Shown piece by piece: positions 1 to 8,554 of a stretch of 36,300 bases of DNA. Both the position numbers and the translations under genes were made by a program. Origin of the DNA: Candidatus Anammoximicrobium sp. (GTDB lineage Bacteria > Planctomycetota > Planctomycetia > Pirellulales > Pirellulaceae); assembly GCA_012515235.1 (NCBI GenBank), contig JAAYYU010000302.1, forward strand, positions 1 through 36,300, read 5' to 3'. Position 1 is the stretch's first letter; each line of letters opens with the position of its first letter. Under the pieces are notes generated by a model, which was not told the origin of the DNA, did no database searches, and was given only the letters and a program-made list of their open reading frames with translations.

Positions 1-190
1 CTGCCGGTGGGCCGGCGCTGCCTCGGAGCGCTGCGGGCGACTTCCCTGCCGTTGACTTGTTTGGCGTTTCCGGCTGCGAAGGCTTGGTCCGCTCTGACCC
101 ACCCTACGTCCGTCGAACGGGTCCGGGACACGGCTTCCATCCCACGGATGCCGCATCCAATCCACGACGTCCGTCCGATGGTCGCATCCG

Positions 191-237
191 GTAGAACGGA
201 ATTCACTCCGTTTCGAATGGATTGAAATCCGTCCTAC
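191..237. repeat. Imperfect inverted repeat downstream of the ATPase gene
   Basis: Two 19-nt arms (191-209 and 219-237) pair at 16 of 19 positions around a short AT-rich centre. The outer ends read GTAGAACGG and CCGTCCTAC. The element ends 14 nt beyond the stop codon of the minus-strand ATPase gene, so it could fold in its transcript and help end transcription, although no T-run follows. It also resembles the dispersed palindromic repeats common between genes in large planctomycete genomes (inference). I see no gene in the rest of 1-250. Confidence 0.5.
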
Positions 238-250
238 GCTGGCCACCGCC

Positions 251-3200
251 TCACGCCGCGCGGAGCGTACGCGCTTGGCCGGCCCACTGGATCCAGTGCG
301 TGACTTCTTCCAGGTCCGGGGCTTTGCTGGTGCGGAGCATGCGTTTGCCTTCGGCGCTTTGTGCCACCGGCTGCACGGTGTTCCAGAACGTGGCCGCGTC
401 CAGTTTGGCGAGCGATTCCGGATCGGTGACGCCGCAGGCCACCAGGATCTGCGCGTCGTGGCCGCGGAGCCAGGGGACTCGGCACACCAAAGCGGCTTGC
501 TGCTGCCAGGCGCGGATCACCTGGGCATCGACGCTCTTGCGGTCCAGGCGGGTTGCCGTCGAGGCCGGATCGGCCTGCAGGAAATCCGCGACGGTCCGGA
601 TGCCGACGGCTTCCAGGCGTTGGGCCATGCGGGGCCCGATCGACGGCGCTTGCTCGATCGAGTCGGAGAGTTCCAGATAGAAGCGTTGGGGCGCCGCGCC
701 GGCTTCCATCTTCAAGACGACCGGCGAAGGGGTTTCCGGCCGGGCGGCGGGCTTGGGAGTTGCGGACCGGCTGCGGCTTTCGCGTTGGCTTCGGGCGGCC
801 ACCGTTTGCGTACGGCGGTCGTCGTCGCGCGGGGCCCGCAGCGGCCGTGGCGAGGCCTCGCTGGCAGCGCGGCTTCGCTGCCGGTCTCGGCGGGCGGCGT
901 GAATCCATTCCATCAACCGCGACAGCTCGTAGCGGTTGCCGGCCCGCAGCAGCACCGCGCCGGTGCTGGTCGCCGCGAAGTGCTCGACGCGGCGGAGCAG
1001 TTCTTCGGCCTCCAGGCGGGCCAGTTGATCGGGCGTCGTAATGCCGCAGGCGACCAGGATCCGGGCGTCGTACGGCCGCAGTCGCGGGATACGGCAAGCC
1101 AACAGCGACTCGGCTTGCCAGCGGCGGATCATGGGGCCCGTGATGCCGGCGTACCGCAGCCGATCGGCGGCCTCCACAACGTCCAAACGCAACAGATCGC
1201 GGACCAGCAGCACGCCGATCTTGCGGAATCGCTCGGCCGTCGCCGCGTCGATCGACGGCGCCTCTTGAATCGGGCTGCTTTCCAACAGGAAGTATTCGGC
1301 GGCCGAAGCGGCGTCAAGCACTTCCGATTCCCGGCTCGGCTCCGGCGACCTGGCCCGCACTCGGTCGGTCAATTCACCGGGGAACTCCTCCGAATTCCAG
1401 GCCCGCCGTTCGAACGTCTGCGGCGGCGCGTCCAACTCCGCGGCGATGGCGTTCAGCTGGCGGTTGATTTCATTCAGCGACGACACGGAAACCGGCTCTT
1501 CGGCCGGCAACGCCACCTGCACGCGATCCAACGGCGGCAACTGGCGCACGGGAACGTCCAGCGAGCAGAAACGGTCGGCGACGTGCTGATGACGGGTGAA
1601 CAGCAGCACCTGGTGTCCGCCCCGGCAGAAATCGCTCAGCAGCGCCGCGGCGGCGGCCACGCCCTGGGCGTCGAGATTGCCAAAGGCGTCATTGATCAGC
1701 AGCGGCAGCCGCGTTCCGCGCCGCGCGTAGGCGGCCACCACCGCCAGGCACAGGCTCAGGTACACTTGATCCCGGCCGCCGGAATTCAATTGCGAGTACG
1801 CCAGCCGCTCGCCGCGGCGATTGTCGATGCACACGGAGCGATCGGCGTTGACGGTCAGCTTCTGCAGATCGCCGTCGGTCAAGCGGCGGAGCAGGTCCGA
1901 GGCTTCCAGCAGAAGGGCCGGCGTGCGGACTGGCGAGGTCAGCTCGCGGAGTTCCTCCTCCAGCTTGGTGATCGCGGACATCAACTCTCGCCGCCGCTCG
2001 AATTGCCGCAGACTGACCTCGATGTCCTCCAGTTCCTGCCGCTTGGCCTTCAGTTGGTGGGCCTCGAATTCCGGATCGCACTCCAAGGCAACTTGCCGGC
2101 GCTGGTCGCGCAGCTCGTGCAGTTCCCGGTCCATCGTTTCCAGATCGTCCTGCAGATGGCTTTGTCGGGCGAGCAGGCGGCGGAGTTCGGCCTCCCAGGC
2201 GAGCAAGGTCTCGTCCGGCAGGGGCGCGTCGTTCGGCCGCGGCGCAGCGTCCAGCGAATGCGGGTGCTCCTGGCAAGTGCACAGGGCGACATGGTCCGGA
2301 TGCAGGGCGAGACGGTCGCCGTCGGTTTCCGCGGCCAACTCCGCCAGCAGCGTCTGGCGTTGCAGTGACAGTCCGGCCAGCGCCGAACGCAATTCGCCTT
2401 CGCAGCGCTGGATCTGGCCGAGTTCGCTGTGCGTGTCCCGCTGCTGCGAACGGAGTTCCCAATCGCTCAGGCCGTTGCACAGCCGGTAGAGGTCTCCGCG
2501 GATCGCCGCCAGCGCGGGCTGCAGCGCCGAGCGCAGTTCGACGCACTGGCATCGTCCGGGTTCCGCTGCCGCCGTCAGGGCGGCGACGGATTTCTGCAGC
2601 TGGTCGACGCGGTCTTCCAGACGCCGCAGATAGCGCCGCGGGTCGGCCTCGGTGCGGGCGTCCGGGCCGGGCTGGAGCCCGGCCTGATCGCGCAACTGGC
2701 GGTTGCGGTCTTCCAGATCACGCAGCACCTGCCGCCAACGTTCCAATTGGGCGTCGATCTGGCACAGCGCGTCGCGGCGCTGGGAATCCAGCTGGAATTG
2801 GCGCTGTTGCGCGTCGCGCAAAGCCGCTTCCCGGCCGCGCTTGTCGGCCTGGCGTGCTTCGATTTGGGCCGTCACCGACTTCAACTCGGAATCCAAGCCC
2901 TCCCACTGTTCTTCCAGGTCGGCGATGTTCTCGTCCAGTTGTCGCAGGCGTCGTTCCCAGGCCGCGCGGCGGTCCTGGAACGAGACCTGCAACGATTCGG
3001 TCTCCTGCTGCAAGCTCCGCCGCCGTCGGACCAGTTCGTCGAACGCAATGTCGGCCGTCGCGATTTCCGCCAACGCCTGGCGTTTGCTTTGCAGCCGCTC
3101 CCGCAATTCGGCCGCGCGTTCCGTATCGGCGTGACCGCCCAGCAAGTCGAAGCCTTCGGCCAACGCTGTTTGGACCAGCTTGTCGGCGTCCAGGTCGCCC

Positions 3201-3586
3201 TCGAACTCGACGTGGAACAAGCGGTCGAAGGCCGCTTGCCGCACGCCGCCCAGCAGATCCTGCAACTGATACAAACCCCCGACGGCGGCATCCGCGTGCT
3301 CGACGAGCAACCGATCCCGCGCGGGACCCTCATCATGCCGCAGCACCGTGCGGCGTCCGAACGGTCCCTGCACGGTCAGCGATCCGCCGCCGTTGACGCC
3401 GGCCGACAGGTACCGGCTGCGGATCTCGCCGTCAAACCCGTACAGCGTCGCGCCGATGAAACGAACGACCGTCGTCTTGCCAGACCCGTTGGGACCGTAG
3501 ATGACGTTCAGTCCCTCGGAAAAGCCGTTAAGCCTCAAGTCGGCCCAGACACCAAAACGTTCGATTCTCAGGCTGGAAATGTACAC
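251..3586 (-). CDS. SbcC/YhaN-like AAA (ABC-type) ATPase with two C-terminal DUF4332-like units
   Basis: About 1111 aa. The N-terminal half-ATPase has a Walker A GPNGSGKTT at about residues 31-39. Long Gln/Arg/Glu-rich coiled-coil stretches follow. The C-terminal half-ATPase has an ABC signature LNSGG near residue 600 and a Walker B region LLINDAFGNLD near 630, where Ala follows the Asp instead of the usual Glu. After a low-complexity linker come two similar units (about 765-860 and 965-1075), each with an EAPSI/EQAPSI-x-x-x-x-A-x-R helix-hairpin-helix start and an I/AQILVACG-T/V-T core, matching DUF4332. The family acts on DNA ends or in repair with an SbcD/YhaO-type nuclease; none is visible here. 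Start choice: GTG at 3586 has AGGAG 7 nt upstream; an in-frame GTG at 3592 has AGGAG only 1 nt away. Longer upstream reading is not supported. Confidence 0.85.
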   Translation of the reverse strand: MYISSLRIERFGVWADLRLNGFSEGLNVIYGPNGSGKTTVVRFIGATLYGFDGEIRSRYLSAGVNGGGSLTVQGPFGRRTVLRHDEGPARDRLLVEHADAAVGGLYQLQDLLGGVRQAAFDRLFHVEFEGDLDADKLVQTALAEGFDLLGGHADTERAAELRERLQSKRQALAEIATADIAFDELVRRRRSLQQETESLQVSFQDRRAAWERRLRQLDENIADLEEQWEGLDSELKSVTAQIEARQADKRGREAALRDAQQRQFQLDSQRRDALCQIDAQLERWRQVLRDLEDRNRQLRDQAGLQPGPDARTEADPRRYLRRLEDRVDQLQKSVAALTAAAEPGRCQCVELRSALQPALAAIRGDLYRLCNGLSDWELRSQQRDTHSELGQIQRCEGELRSALAGLSLQRQTLLAELAAETDGDRLALHPDHVALCTCQEHPHSLDAAPRPNDAPLPDETLLAWEAELRRLLARQSHLQDDLETMDRELHELRDQRRQVALECDPEFEAHQLKAKRQELEDIEVSLRQFERRRELMSAITKLEEELRELTSPVRTPALLLEASDLLRRLTDGDLQKLTVNADRSVCIDNRRGERLAYSQLNSGGRDQVYLSLCLAVVAAYARRGTRLPLLINDAFGNLDAQGVAAAAALLSDFCRGGHQVLLFTRHQHVADRFCSLDVPVRQLPPLDRVQVALPAEEPVSVSSLNEINRQLNAIAAELDAPPQTFERRAWNSEEFPGELTDRVRARSPEPSRESEVLDAASAAEYFLLESSPIQEAPSIDAATAERFRKIGVLLVRDLLRLDVVEAADRLRYAGITGPMIRRWQAESLLACRIPRLRPYDARILVACGITTPDQLARLEAEELLRRVEHFAATSTGAVLLRAGNRYELSRLMEWIHAARRDRQRSRAASEASPRPLRAPRDDDRRTQTVAARSQRESRSRSATPKPAARPETPSPVVLKMEAGAAPQRFYLELSDSIEQAPSIGPRMAQRLEAVGIRTVADFLQADPASTATRLDRKSVDAQVIRAWQQQAALVCRVPWLRGHDAQILVACGVTDPESLAKLDAATFWNTVQPVAQSAEGKRMLRTSKAPDLEEVTHWIQWAGQARTLRAA

Positions 3587-3592
3587 CTTCAC

Positions 3593-3920
3593 GCTCCTGG
3601 CAAGAAAACTAGCGGGGTCGTTATGATCCGCTCTGCGCGGAAAATGAGGCGGGAGAGTAGCAAAAGGGCGGCGGCAAGGCCATGTCGATTGTAGAATTTT
3701 CAAGCGGCAGAGCAGATGCAGTGATAGCACAACCTGCGGAGCCGACGGCGTCAGGGCTGCCCCTTCCGCTTTCCAGCAGCCCCTGCGGCCAGCCAGCATC
3801 CTGTCGCCAAAGCATTGGGCTTCCGTGGTTTGGCTATCGTGGACTCGACTGCCGGCACGCGATGCGATACCCTACGCAGCGCGTGTACAGACGGGTGATC
3901 CTGCTAGCAGAGGAGACTCA
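3593..3920. other. Divergent intergenic region
   Basis: This 328-bp gap separates the divergent ATPase and M16 peptidase genes and must hold both promoters. A TACAAT hexamer on the minus strand near 3690 is a possible -10 for the ATPase gene, but its -35 is poor. No convincing plus-strand promoter was found. Reading frames that run into the gap from both genes lack ribosome sites and are not coding. Confidence 0.4.
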
Positions 3921-6758
3921 ATGATCGCGATGATGACCTTCACTTGTGCCTCGTTCCTGGCGGGCGCTGCGGAGTGTGCCAGCGCCGCTCGGTTGCCGGA
4001 AATCCCCTTCGAGAAGTACTGCCTGGCGAACGGACTGCAGGTGATCCTGCACGAGGACCATTCGACGCCCATTGTGGCGGTCAACGTCTGGTATCACGTG
4101 GGCTCCAAGAACGAGCGGCCGGGCCGGACGGGCTTTGCCCATCTGTTCGAGCACATGATGTTCCAGGGCACCCGGCACTACGACAAGGACTACTTCGGTC
4201 CGCTGCAGCAAGCGGGCGGCCAGTTGAACGGCTCGACCAACCAGGACCGCACGAATTATTGGGAAACGGTGCCGTCAAATTACCTGGAACTGGCCCTGTG
4301 GATGGAGTCCGACCGGATGGGCTTCCTGCTGCCGGCCATGACGCAGGAGAAATTGGACAACCAGCGGGACGTGGTGCGGAACGAACGGCGGCAGAGCTAC
4401 GAGAACCGGCCCTACGGCCTGGTGTACGAAGTGCTGCTGGCGGGCCTGTACCCGCCCGACCATCCCTACAGCTGGCCCACGATCGGCTCGATGGCCGACC
4501 TGGCGGTCGCTTCGCGCGAAGACGTGGCGGACTTCTTCCGCCGGTTCTATCATCCCGCCAACGCCAGCTTGTGCATCGCCGGCGATTTCGACCCGGCGAA
4601 GGCCAAGCGCCTGGTGGAGAAGTACTTTGGGCCCATCCCTGCCGGCCCCAAGGTGCCCAAGGTCGCGCCGGCCCCGATTCGGCCGTTGACCGAAGACATC
4701 CGCGTGAACATGACCGATCGCATCGGTCTGGCGCGACTGCATCTGGTCTGGCGCAGCGTGCCGCTGTACGCGCCGGGCGACGCCGAACTGGACGTGCTGG
4801 CGGACATCCTGGCGGGCGGCAAGACGTCGCGGCTGTACCGGCTGCTGGTCCGCGACAAGCAGATCGCCCAGGACGTGCAAGCGTCACAAAACTCGCGCGA
4901 GATCGACGGCAACTTCTTCATCGTGGTCACGGCCCGCCCTGGCCAGTCGCTGGCTGAGCTGGAGGCCGCCGTGCTGGGCGAAGTCGCCCGCCTGCAGGCC
5001 GAGTCGCCCTCCGCTGAGGAAGTGGGCCGCGCGCTGGCCCGCCACGAATCGTCGCTGATCCAGCACCTCGAATCCGTGGGCGGTTTCGGCGGGCGCGCTG
5101 ACCAGCTGAACCTGTACAACGTGTATGCCGGCGATCCGGGCTACCTGGAACAGGACTTCGGCCGCTATCTGCAGGTCGATCCCGCCGCCGTGCAGCGAGT
5201 GGCCAGGCAGTATCTGGGCGCCAAGAAGATGGTTTTGGAGGTGACGCCCGGCCCGCAGACCAAACTCGCGCCCGACCCGCGCGAAGGGGCGGCCAAGACG
5301 CGCGAGGAACTGGCGAAGGGCTACCAGGAGACGCCGCTGCCGGCGGCCCCGCCCATCGCCGAAGACGCCGACCGCCGCCAGTTGCCCCAGGGCGCCTCGC
5401 CGCCCAAGTTCGAACTGCCGCCCATCCACCGCCGCACGCTTAGCAACGGGATGCAGGTGCTGGTGGTCGAGAACCATGAACTGCCCAGCGTCAGTCTGAA
5501 CGTGGTCTTCCCGGTCGGCACGTCCAGCGACACGCCGGGCAAAACGGGCTTGAGCGACCTGCTGGCGGCCGTCTGGACCGAAGGGACCCAAACTCGCTCG
5601 TCCGATCAAGTGGCCGAGGCGTTGGCCAATATCGGCGCACGGCTTTCCGTGTCGTCCGATTGGGACCTGTCCGGCATGCGGTTGTACACGCTGAAACGGA
5701 CGCTGCCTCAAGCGTTGGACGTGTTCGCCGACGTGTTGCAGAACCCGGCGTTTCCGGAAGAAGAGTTGGCGCGGCAGCGGAATATCGCCATCGGCCGGCT
5801 GATGCAAGTGCGGAACGAACCGAACGCCTTGGCCAGCCTGGCGGTCAACGCCAAGCTGTACGGCTACGATCATCCGTACGGCCGGCCGATGTACTCGACG
5901 GAGGCCAGCTTGAAGGCGATCGGCCGCGACGACTTGGAGGCTTTCTACCGCGCGAACGTGCGGCCGGACCGGGCCAGCCTGATCGCCGTCGGCGACGTGA
6001 CCCCCGACGAGATCGTTCAGGCCTTGGAAAAGTCGCTCGCCGGCTGGAAAGCGGCCGGCGACGTCACGCAGCCGCCGTTCCCGCCGATTCCGCCTGCGGC
6101 ATCGACGGCCGTCACGCTGGTCGACAAGCCCGACGCGGCCCAATCGGTGATCTCCGTCTGCCTGGTCGGGACCGAACGCAAGACGCCGGACTACTTTGCC
6201 CTGACCGTGATGAATTCGATCTTCGGCGGGCAGTTCTCCAGCCGGCTGAACATGAACCTCCGCGAGGACAAGGGCTACACCTACGGCGCGCGGACGGCGT
6301 TCGATTGGCGCGTCCACCAACCGGGGCCCTTCACGGCGCGGGCTGCCGTCCAGACCGCGGTGACGGTGCCGGCGCTGGTCGAATTCCTCAAGGAGTTCGA
6401 GGGAATCCTCGGCGCCCGGCCGATCGGCCCGGAGGAGTTGGAGTTCAACAAGGGCTACCTGACCCGCGGCTACCCGGCCCGCTTCGAGACGCCCAGCGAC
6501 GTCGCGGGCCAGCTCGAGACGTTGGTCGGATTCCAACTGCCCGACGACTACTTCAACCGGGTCATCCCGGACATCACGGCCGTGACCGCCGAAGACGTGC
6601 TCCGCGTCGCCAAAAAGTACCTCGACCGCGAGCATTTGACCGTGATCGTCGTCGGCGACCGCAGCAAGATCGAAGCCGACTTGCGGGCCCTGCCCGTCGG
6701 CAAGGATCTGCAAGTGGTCCAGTTCGACGACGAGTTCCACCTGGTGCCGGTCAAGTGA
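3921..6758 (+). CDS. Two-domain M16 family zinc metallopeptidase (pitrilysin/PqqL-like), exported
   Basis: About 945 aa. The inverted zinc motif HLFEH is at residues 74-78, and the third ligand Glu is in RNERR at about 155, so the N-terminal M16 unit should be active. A second M16 unit begins near residue 505 (RRTLSNGMQVLVVE); at the equivalent place it reads GLSDLLAAVWTEGT with no His, the usual inactive partner that closes the clam-shell chamber. The R/Y pair expected in the C-terminal part is seen in EDKGYTYGAR. A weak signal peptide (first ~23 residues, ending ASA-A) suggests periplasmic action on peptides. The ATG at 3921 has AGGAG 5 nt upstream; the in-frame upstream ATG at 3825 has none. 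It is divergent from the ATPase and ends in a terminator-like hairpin shared with the converging phosphofructokinase gene. Confidence 0.93.
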   Translation: MIAMMTFTCASFLAGAAECASAARLPEIPFEKYCLANGLQVILHEDHSTPIVAVNVWYHVGSKNERPGRTGFAHLFEHMMFQGTRHYDKDYFGPLQQAGGQLNGSTNQDRTNYWETVPSNYLELALWMESDRMGFLLPAMTQEKLDNQRDVVRNERRQSYENRPYGLVYEVLLAGLYPPDHPYSWPTIGSMADLAVASREDVADFFRRFYHPANASLCIAGDFDPAKAKRLVEKYFGPIPAGPKVPKVAPAPIRPLTEDIRVNMTDRIGLARLHLVWRSVPLYAPGDAELDVLADILAGGKTSRLYRLLVRDKQIAQDVQASQNSREIDGNFFIVVTARPGQSLAELEAAVLGEVARLQAESPSAEEVGRALARHESSLIQHLESVGGFGGRADQLNLYNVYAGDPGYLEQDFGRYLQVDPAAVQRVARQYLGAKKMVLEVTPGPQTKLAPDPREGAAKTREELAKGYQETPLPAAPPIAEDADRRQLPQGASPPKFELPPIHRRTLSNGMQVLVVENHELPSVSLNVVFPVGTSSDTPGKTGLSDLLAAVWTEGTQTRSSDQVAEALANIGARLSVSSDWDLSGMRLYTLKRTLPQALDVFADVLQNPAFPEEELARQRNIAIGRLMQVRNEPNALASLAVNAKLYGYDHPYGRPMYSTEASLKAIGRDDLEAFYRANVRPDRASLIAVGDVTPDEIVQALEKSLAGWKAAGDVTQPPFPPIPPAASTAVTLVDKPDAAQSVISVCLVGTERKTPDYFALTVMNSIFGGQFSSRLNMNLREDKGYTYGARTAFDWRVHQPGPFTARAAVQTAVTVPALVEFLKEFEGILGARPIGPEELEFNKGYLTRGYPARFETPSDVAGQLETLVGFQLPDDYFNRVIPDITAVTAEDVLRVAKKYLDREHLTVIVVGDRSKIEADLRALPVGKDLQVVQFDDEFHLVPVK

Positions 6759-6870
6759 CCGGCGTCTCGGAACAGCCGGACTTCAACGCTTGCGCCACGT
6801 TGCGGCGAACGGCTCGGTCGAGCCTTCACGTTTCACATGGCGTTGTTGTTTGAGCACGAAGAAGGTGCCC

Positions 6871-6920
6871 CGAGGCAAGGCTGACGCCGCCGATTGCCTT
6901 GCCCCGCTTTCGGCTTTCTT
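6871..6920 (+). terminator. Terminator-like hairpin between converging genes
   Basis: GGCAAGGC (6874-6881) and GCCTTGCC (6896-6903) form a perfect 8-bp stem with a 14-nt loop. The stem can be extended past one mismatch and is followed on the plus strand by a T-rich stretch (CTTTCGGCTTTCTTTC). It lies 113 nt after the M16 stop codon and just before the converging phosphofructokinase stop at 6921. The T stretch is broken, so the terminator is imperfect. Confidence 0.45.
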
Positions 6921-8192
6921 TCAGGAACTCAGCTGCGTCTCCAGGAACCGCGCCAGGCGGTGGAAATCGCTGCCGGGCTCGATGTGCCGTACGACGGTGA
7001 CCAGCGTCTGCGGGTCGACCAGGTCCTCGAAAGGCACGTAGCACAATTCGAGTTGACCCTTGATGGAAACCATCACACCGTCCAGTTTCTGCTCTTCGAG
7101 AGCGCGGAACGCGCCGACGCCCAACTGGCTGCCGAGCATGGCGTCAAAGGCGGTCGGTCTGCCGCAGCGGCCCGTGTAGCCCAACTGGACGCCGCGCAGC
7201 CGCCGCTTGCGGCCGGTCTTTTCCGTGTAACGCTGGTCGATCAACTTGACCATCCGCTCGTGCAACCGGACTTCGGCCACGGCGATGTGGCCGTGATCGT
7301 CGCGGGACACGTCCTTGATGATTTCCATCGGCAGCAGTTCGGACAGGCCTTCAGCCAGCACGATCACGCCGTACTCCTTGCCATCCTTCTCGCGGGCCAG
7401 CATCGTCCCGACAATCAGGTCGAGCACGGCGTCGATATTCAAGATTGGCCGCGTCTTGACCTCGCCGGTCTTCGGATCGGTGTAAGACTCCTCCGACCGG
7501 TACCTGCCGATGATATCCTCGACGCTCATCACCAGGCTCGCTTCGCCGGCGATCGCCGCGCCATAGGCCAGCCACCCGGCGCTGCGGCCCATGCACTCGA
7601 CGATGAAGTACGCGCGGTTGGCGTCGGCGTCGTAGAGCAAGTTAAGAATCTCCGTGGCCAACTCGTCCACCGCGGTAAAATAACCAAAGGTGAAGTCGAT
7701 GCCGCGATAATCGTTGTCGATCGTCTTGGGCAGGTGGATGACGGGGATGCGGGGCGAACCGGCCGGCAGGCGGTCCTGGAACAGCTTGAACTTGTTGGCG
7801 GTCTTCAGGGTGTCGTCGCCGCCGATGGAGATCAGGCCGTCGACGCCCAGCGAGCGCAGGCCGTCGTAGACGCGCTGCAACGGCGCCCGCAGTTTCAGGT
7901 CGTCCAGGTGCGAGGGATGGGAGATGTTCTTGCCGGGATTCGTCCGGGCTGTGCCGATCAGGATGCCTTGCGAGTTGCGGGTCCGTTTCAGGATCGGATG
8001 GTCGATCGTGATGTAGTGCTTGCCTTCGACCAGCGGCTGGTCCGGGCCGAATTTCTCGAACGGCGAGTAGCCATTCTTGATGCCGATGACTTCGATGCCG
8101 CGACGAAGAAAGGACACCGCGGCCGCCGAGATGACCGCGTTGGCAGCCGGGGCAGGACCGCCGGCGAACAGAATGGCGACTTTTTTGGGCAT
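6921..8192 (-). CDS. pfp: 6-phosphofructokinase, pyrophosphate-dependent type
   Basis: 423 aa. It phosphorylates fructose-6-phosphate in glycolysis, reversibly if PPi is the donor. Motifs: N-terminal GGPAPAAN nucleotide/PPi loop (residues 11-18), GGDDT at 124-128, PKTIDND at 155-161 with catalytic Asp159, and MGRSAG in the middle. In the family, Asp at the second acidic position of GGDDT (ATP enzymes have Gly, GGDG[ST]) and Lys in PKTIDND (ATP enzymes have Gly) block ATP and mark the PPi-dependent form. Both are present here, so PPi use is the better call, not proven. The ATG has GAGG 8 nt upstream. The gene stands alone on the minus strand and converges with the M16 peptidase. Confidence 0.93.
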   Translation of the reverse strand: MPKKVAILFAGGPAPAANAVISAAAVSFLRRGIEVIGIKNGYSPFEKFGPDQPLVEGKHYITIDHPILKRTRNSQGILIGTARTNPGKNISHPSHLDDLKLRAPLQRVYDGLRSLGVDGLISIGGDDTLKTANKFKLFQDRLPAGSPRIPVIHLPKTIDNDYRGIDFTFGYFTAVDELATEILNLLYDADANRAYFIVECMGRSAGWLAYGAAIAGEASLVMSVEDIIGRYRSEESYTDPKTGEVKTRPILNIDAVLDLIVGTMLAREKDGKEYGVIVLAEGLSELLPMEIIKDVSRDDHGHIAVAEVRLHERMVKLIDQRYTEKTGRKRRLRGVQLGYTGRCGRPTAFDAMLGSQLGVGAFRALEEQKLDGVMVSIKGQLELCYVPFEDLVDPQTLVTVVRHIEPGSDFHRLARFLETQLSS

Positions 8193-8401
8193 GATTCAAC
8201 CTCTTTTTCAACTGCCGTGGACACCGTTCGGAAACCACCGATTTCCTGGCAGGCTGCGACGCATCGACAGGTCCCTTGCCCGGAATGTGCCGCGCCCCCG
8301 GTGGGAACGTTTGGGGGAATTCCAAAGGCCCATATCTTAACGATTCCGGGCAGCTTGGGTAGTGGGTGGGGCGGCCAGGTGACCCTTGCGATCCAGGGAA
8401 G

Positions 8402-8472
8402 GGGTCAGGACTGTTTCTTGGGCCTGTCTCGGAGCCGACCGGTGCTTTGGAGGCTCTAAAAAGCCCTGACCC
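8402..8472. repeat. Inverted-repeat element in the pfp/oxidoreductase gap
   Basis: GGGTCAGG (8402-8409) is matched exactly by CCTGACCC (8465-8472). The similarity extends inward so that about 13 of 15 positions of each arm agree (GGGTCAGG[A/G]CT[G/T]TTT). The 71-nt element sits alone in the otherwise empty gap 8193-8554. It resembles the paired repeats that flank REP-associated (Y1) transposase genes or REP-like elements, but no transposase is present. The rest of the gap holds no gene or promoter that I can defend. Confidence 0.45.
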
Positions 8473-8554
8473 GTTTTCGTCTCCATGGGGCGGACGGAAA
8501 GCCCGACGTGTCGACGTCGTGAACGCTTCCGGCAGACGCTGTTCGAGTTGAGCG

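Noticed and set aside
275..2368. Long plus-strand open frame opposite the ATPase gene
   Set aside because: It mirrors the codon phase of the ATPase gene in high-GC DNA, lacks a ribosome site and resembles no family.
4884..6740. 618-codon minus-strand frame opposite the M16 peptidase
   Set aside because: Antisense shadow of a well-supported gene; composition is that of a reversed coding frame.
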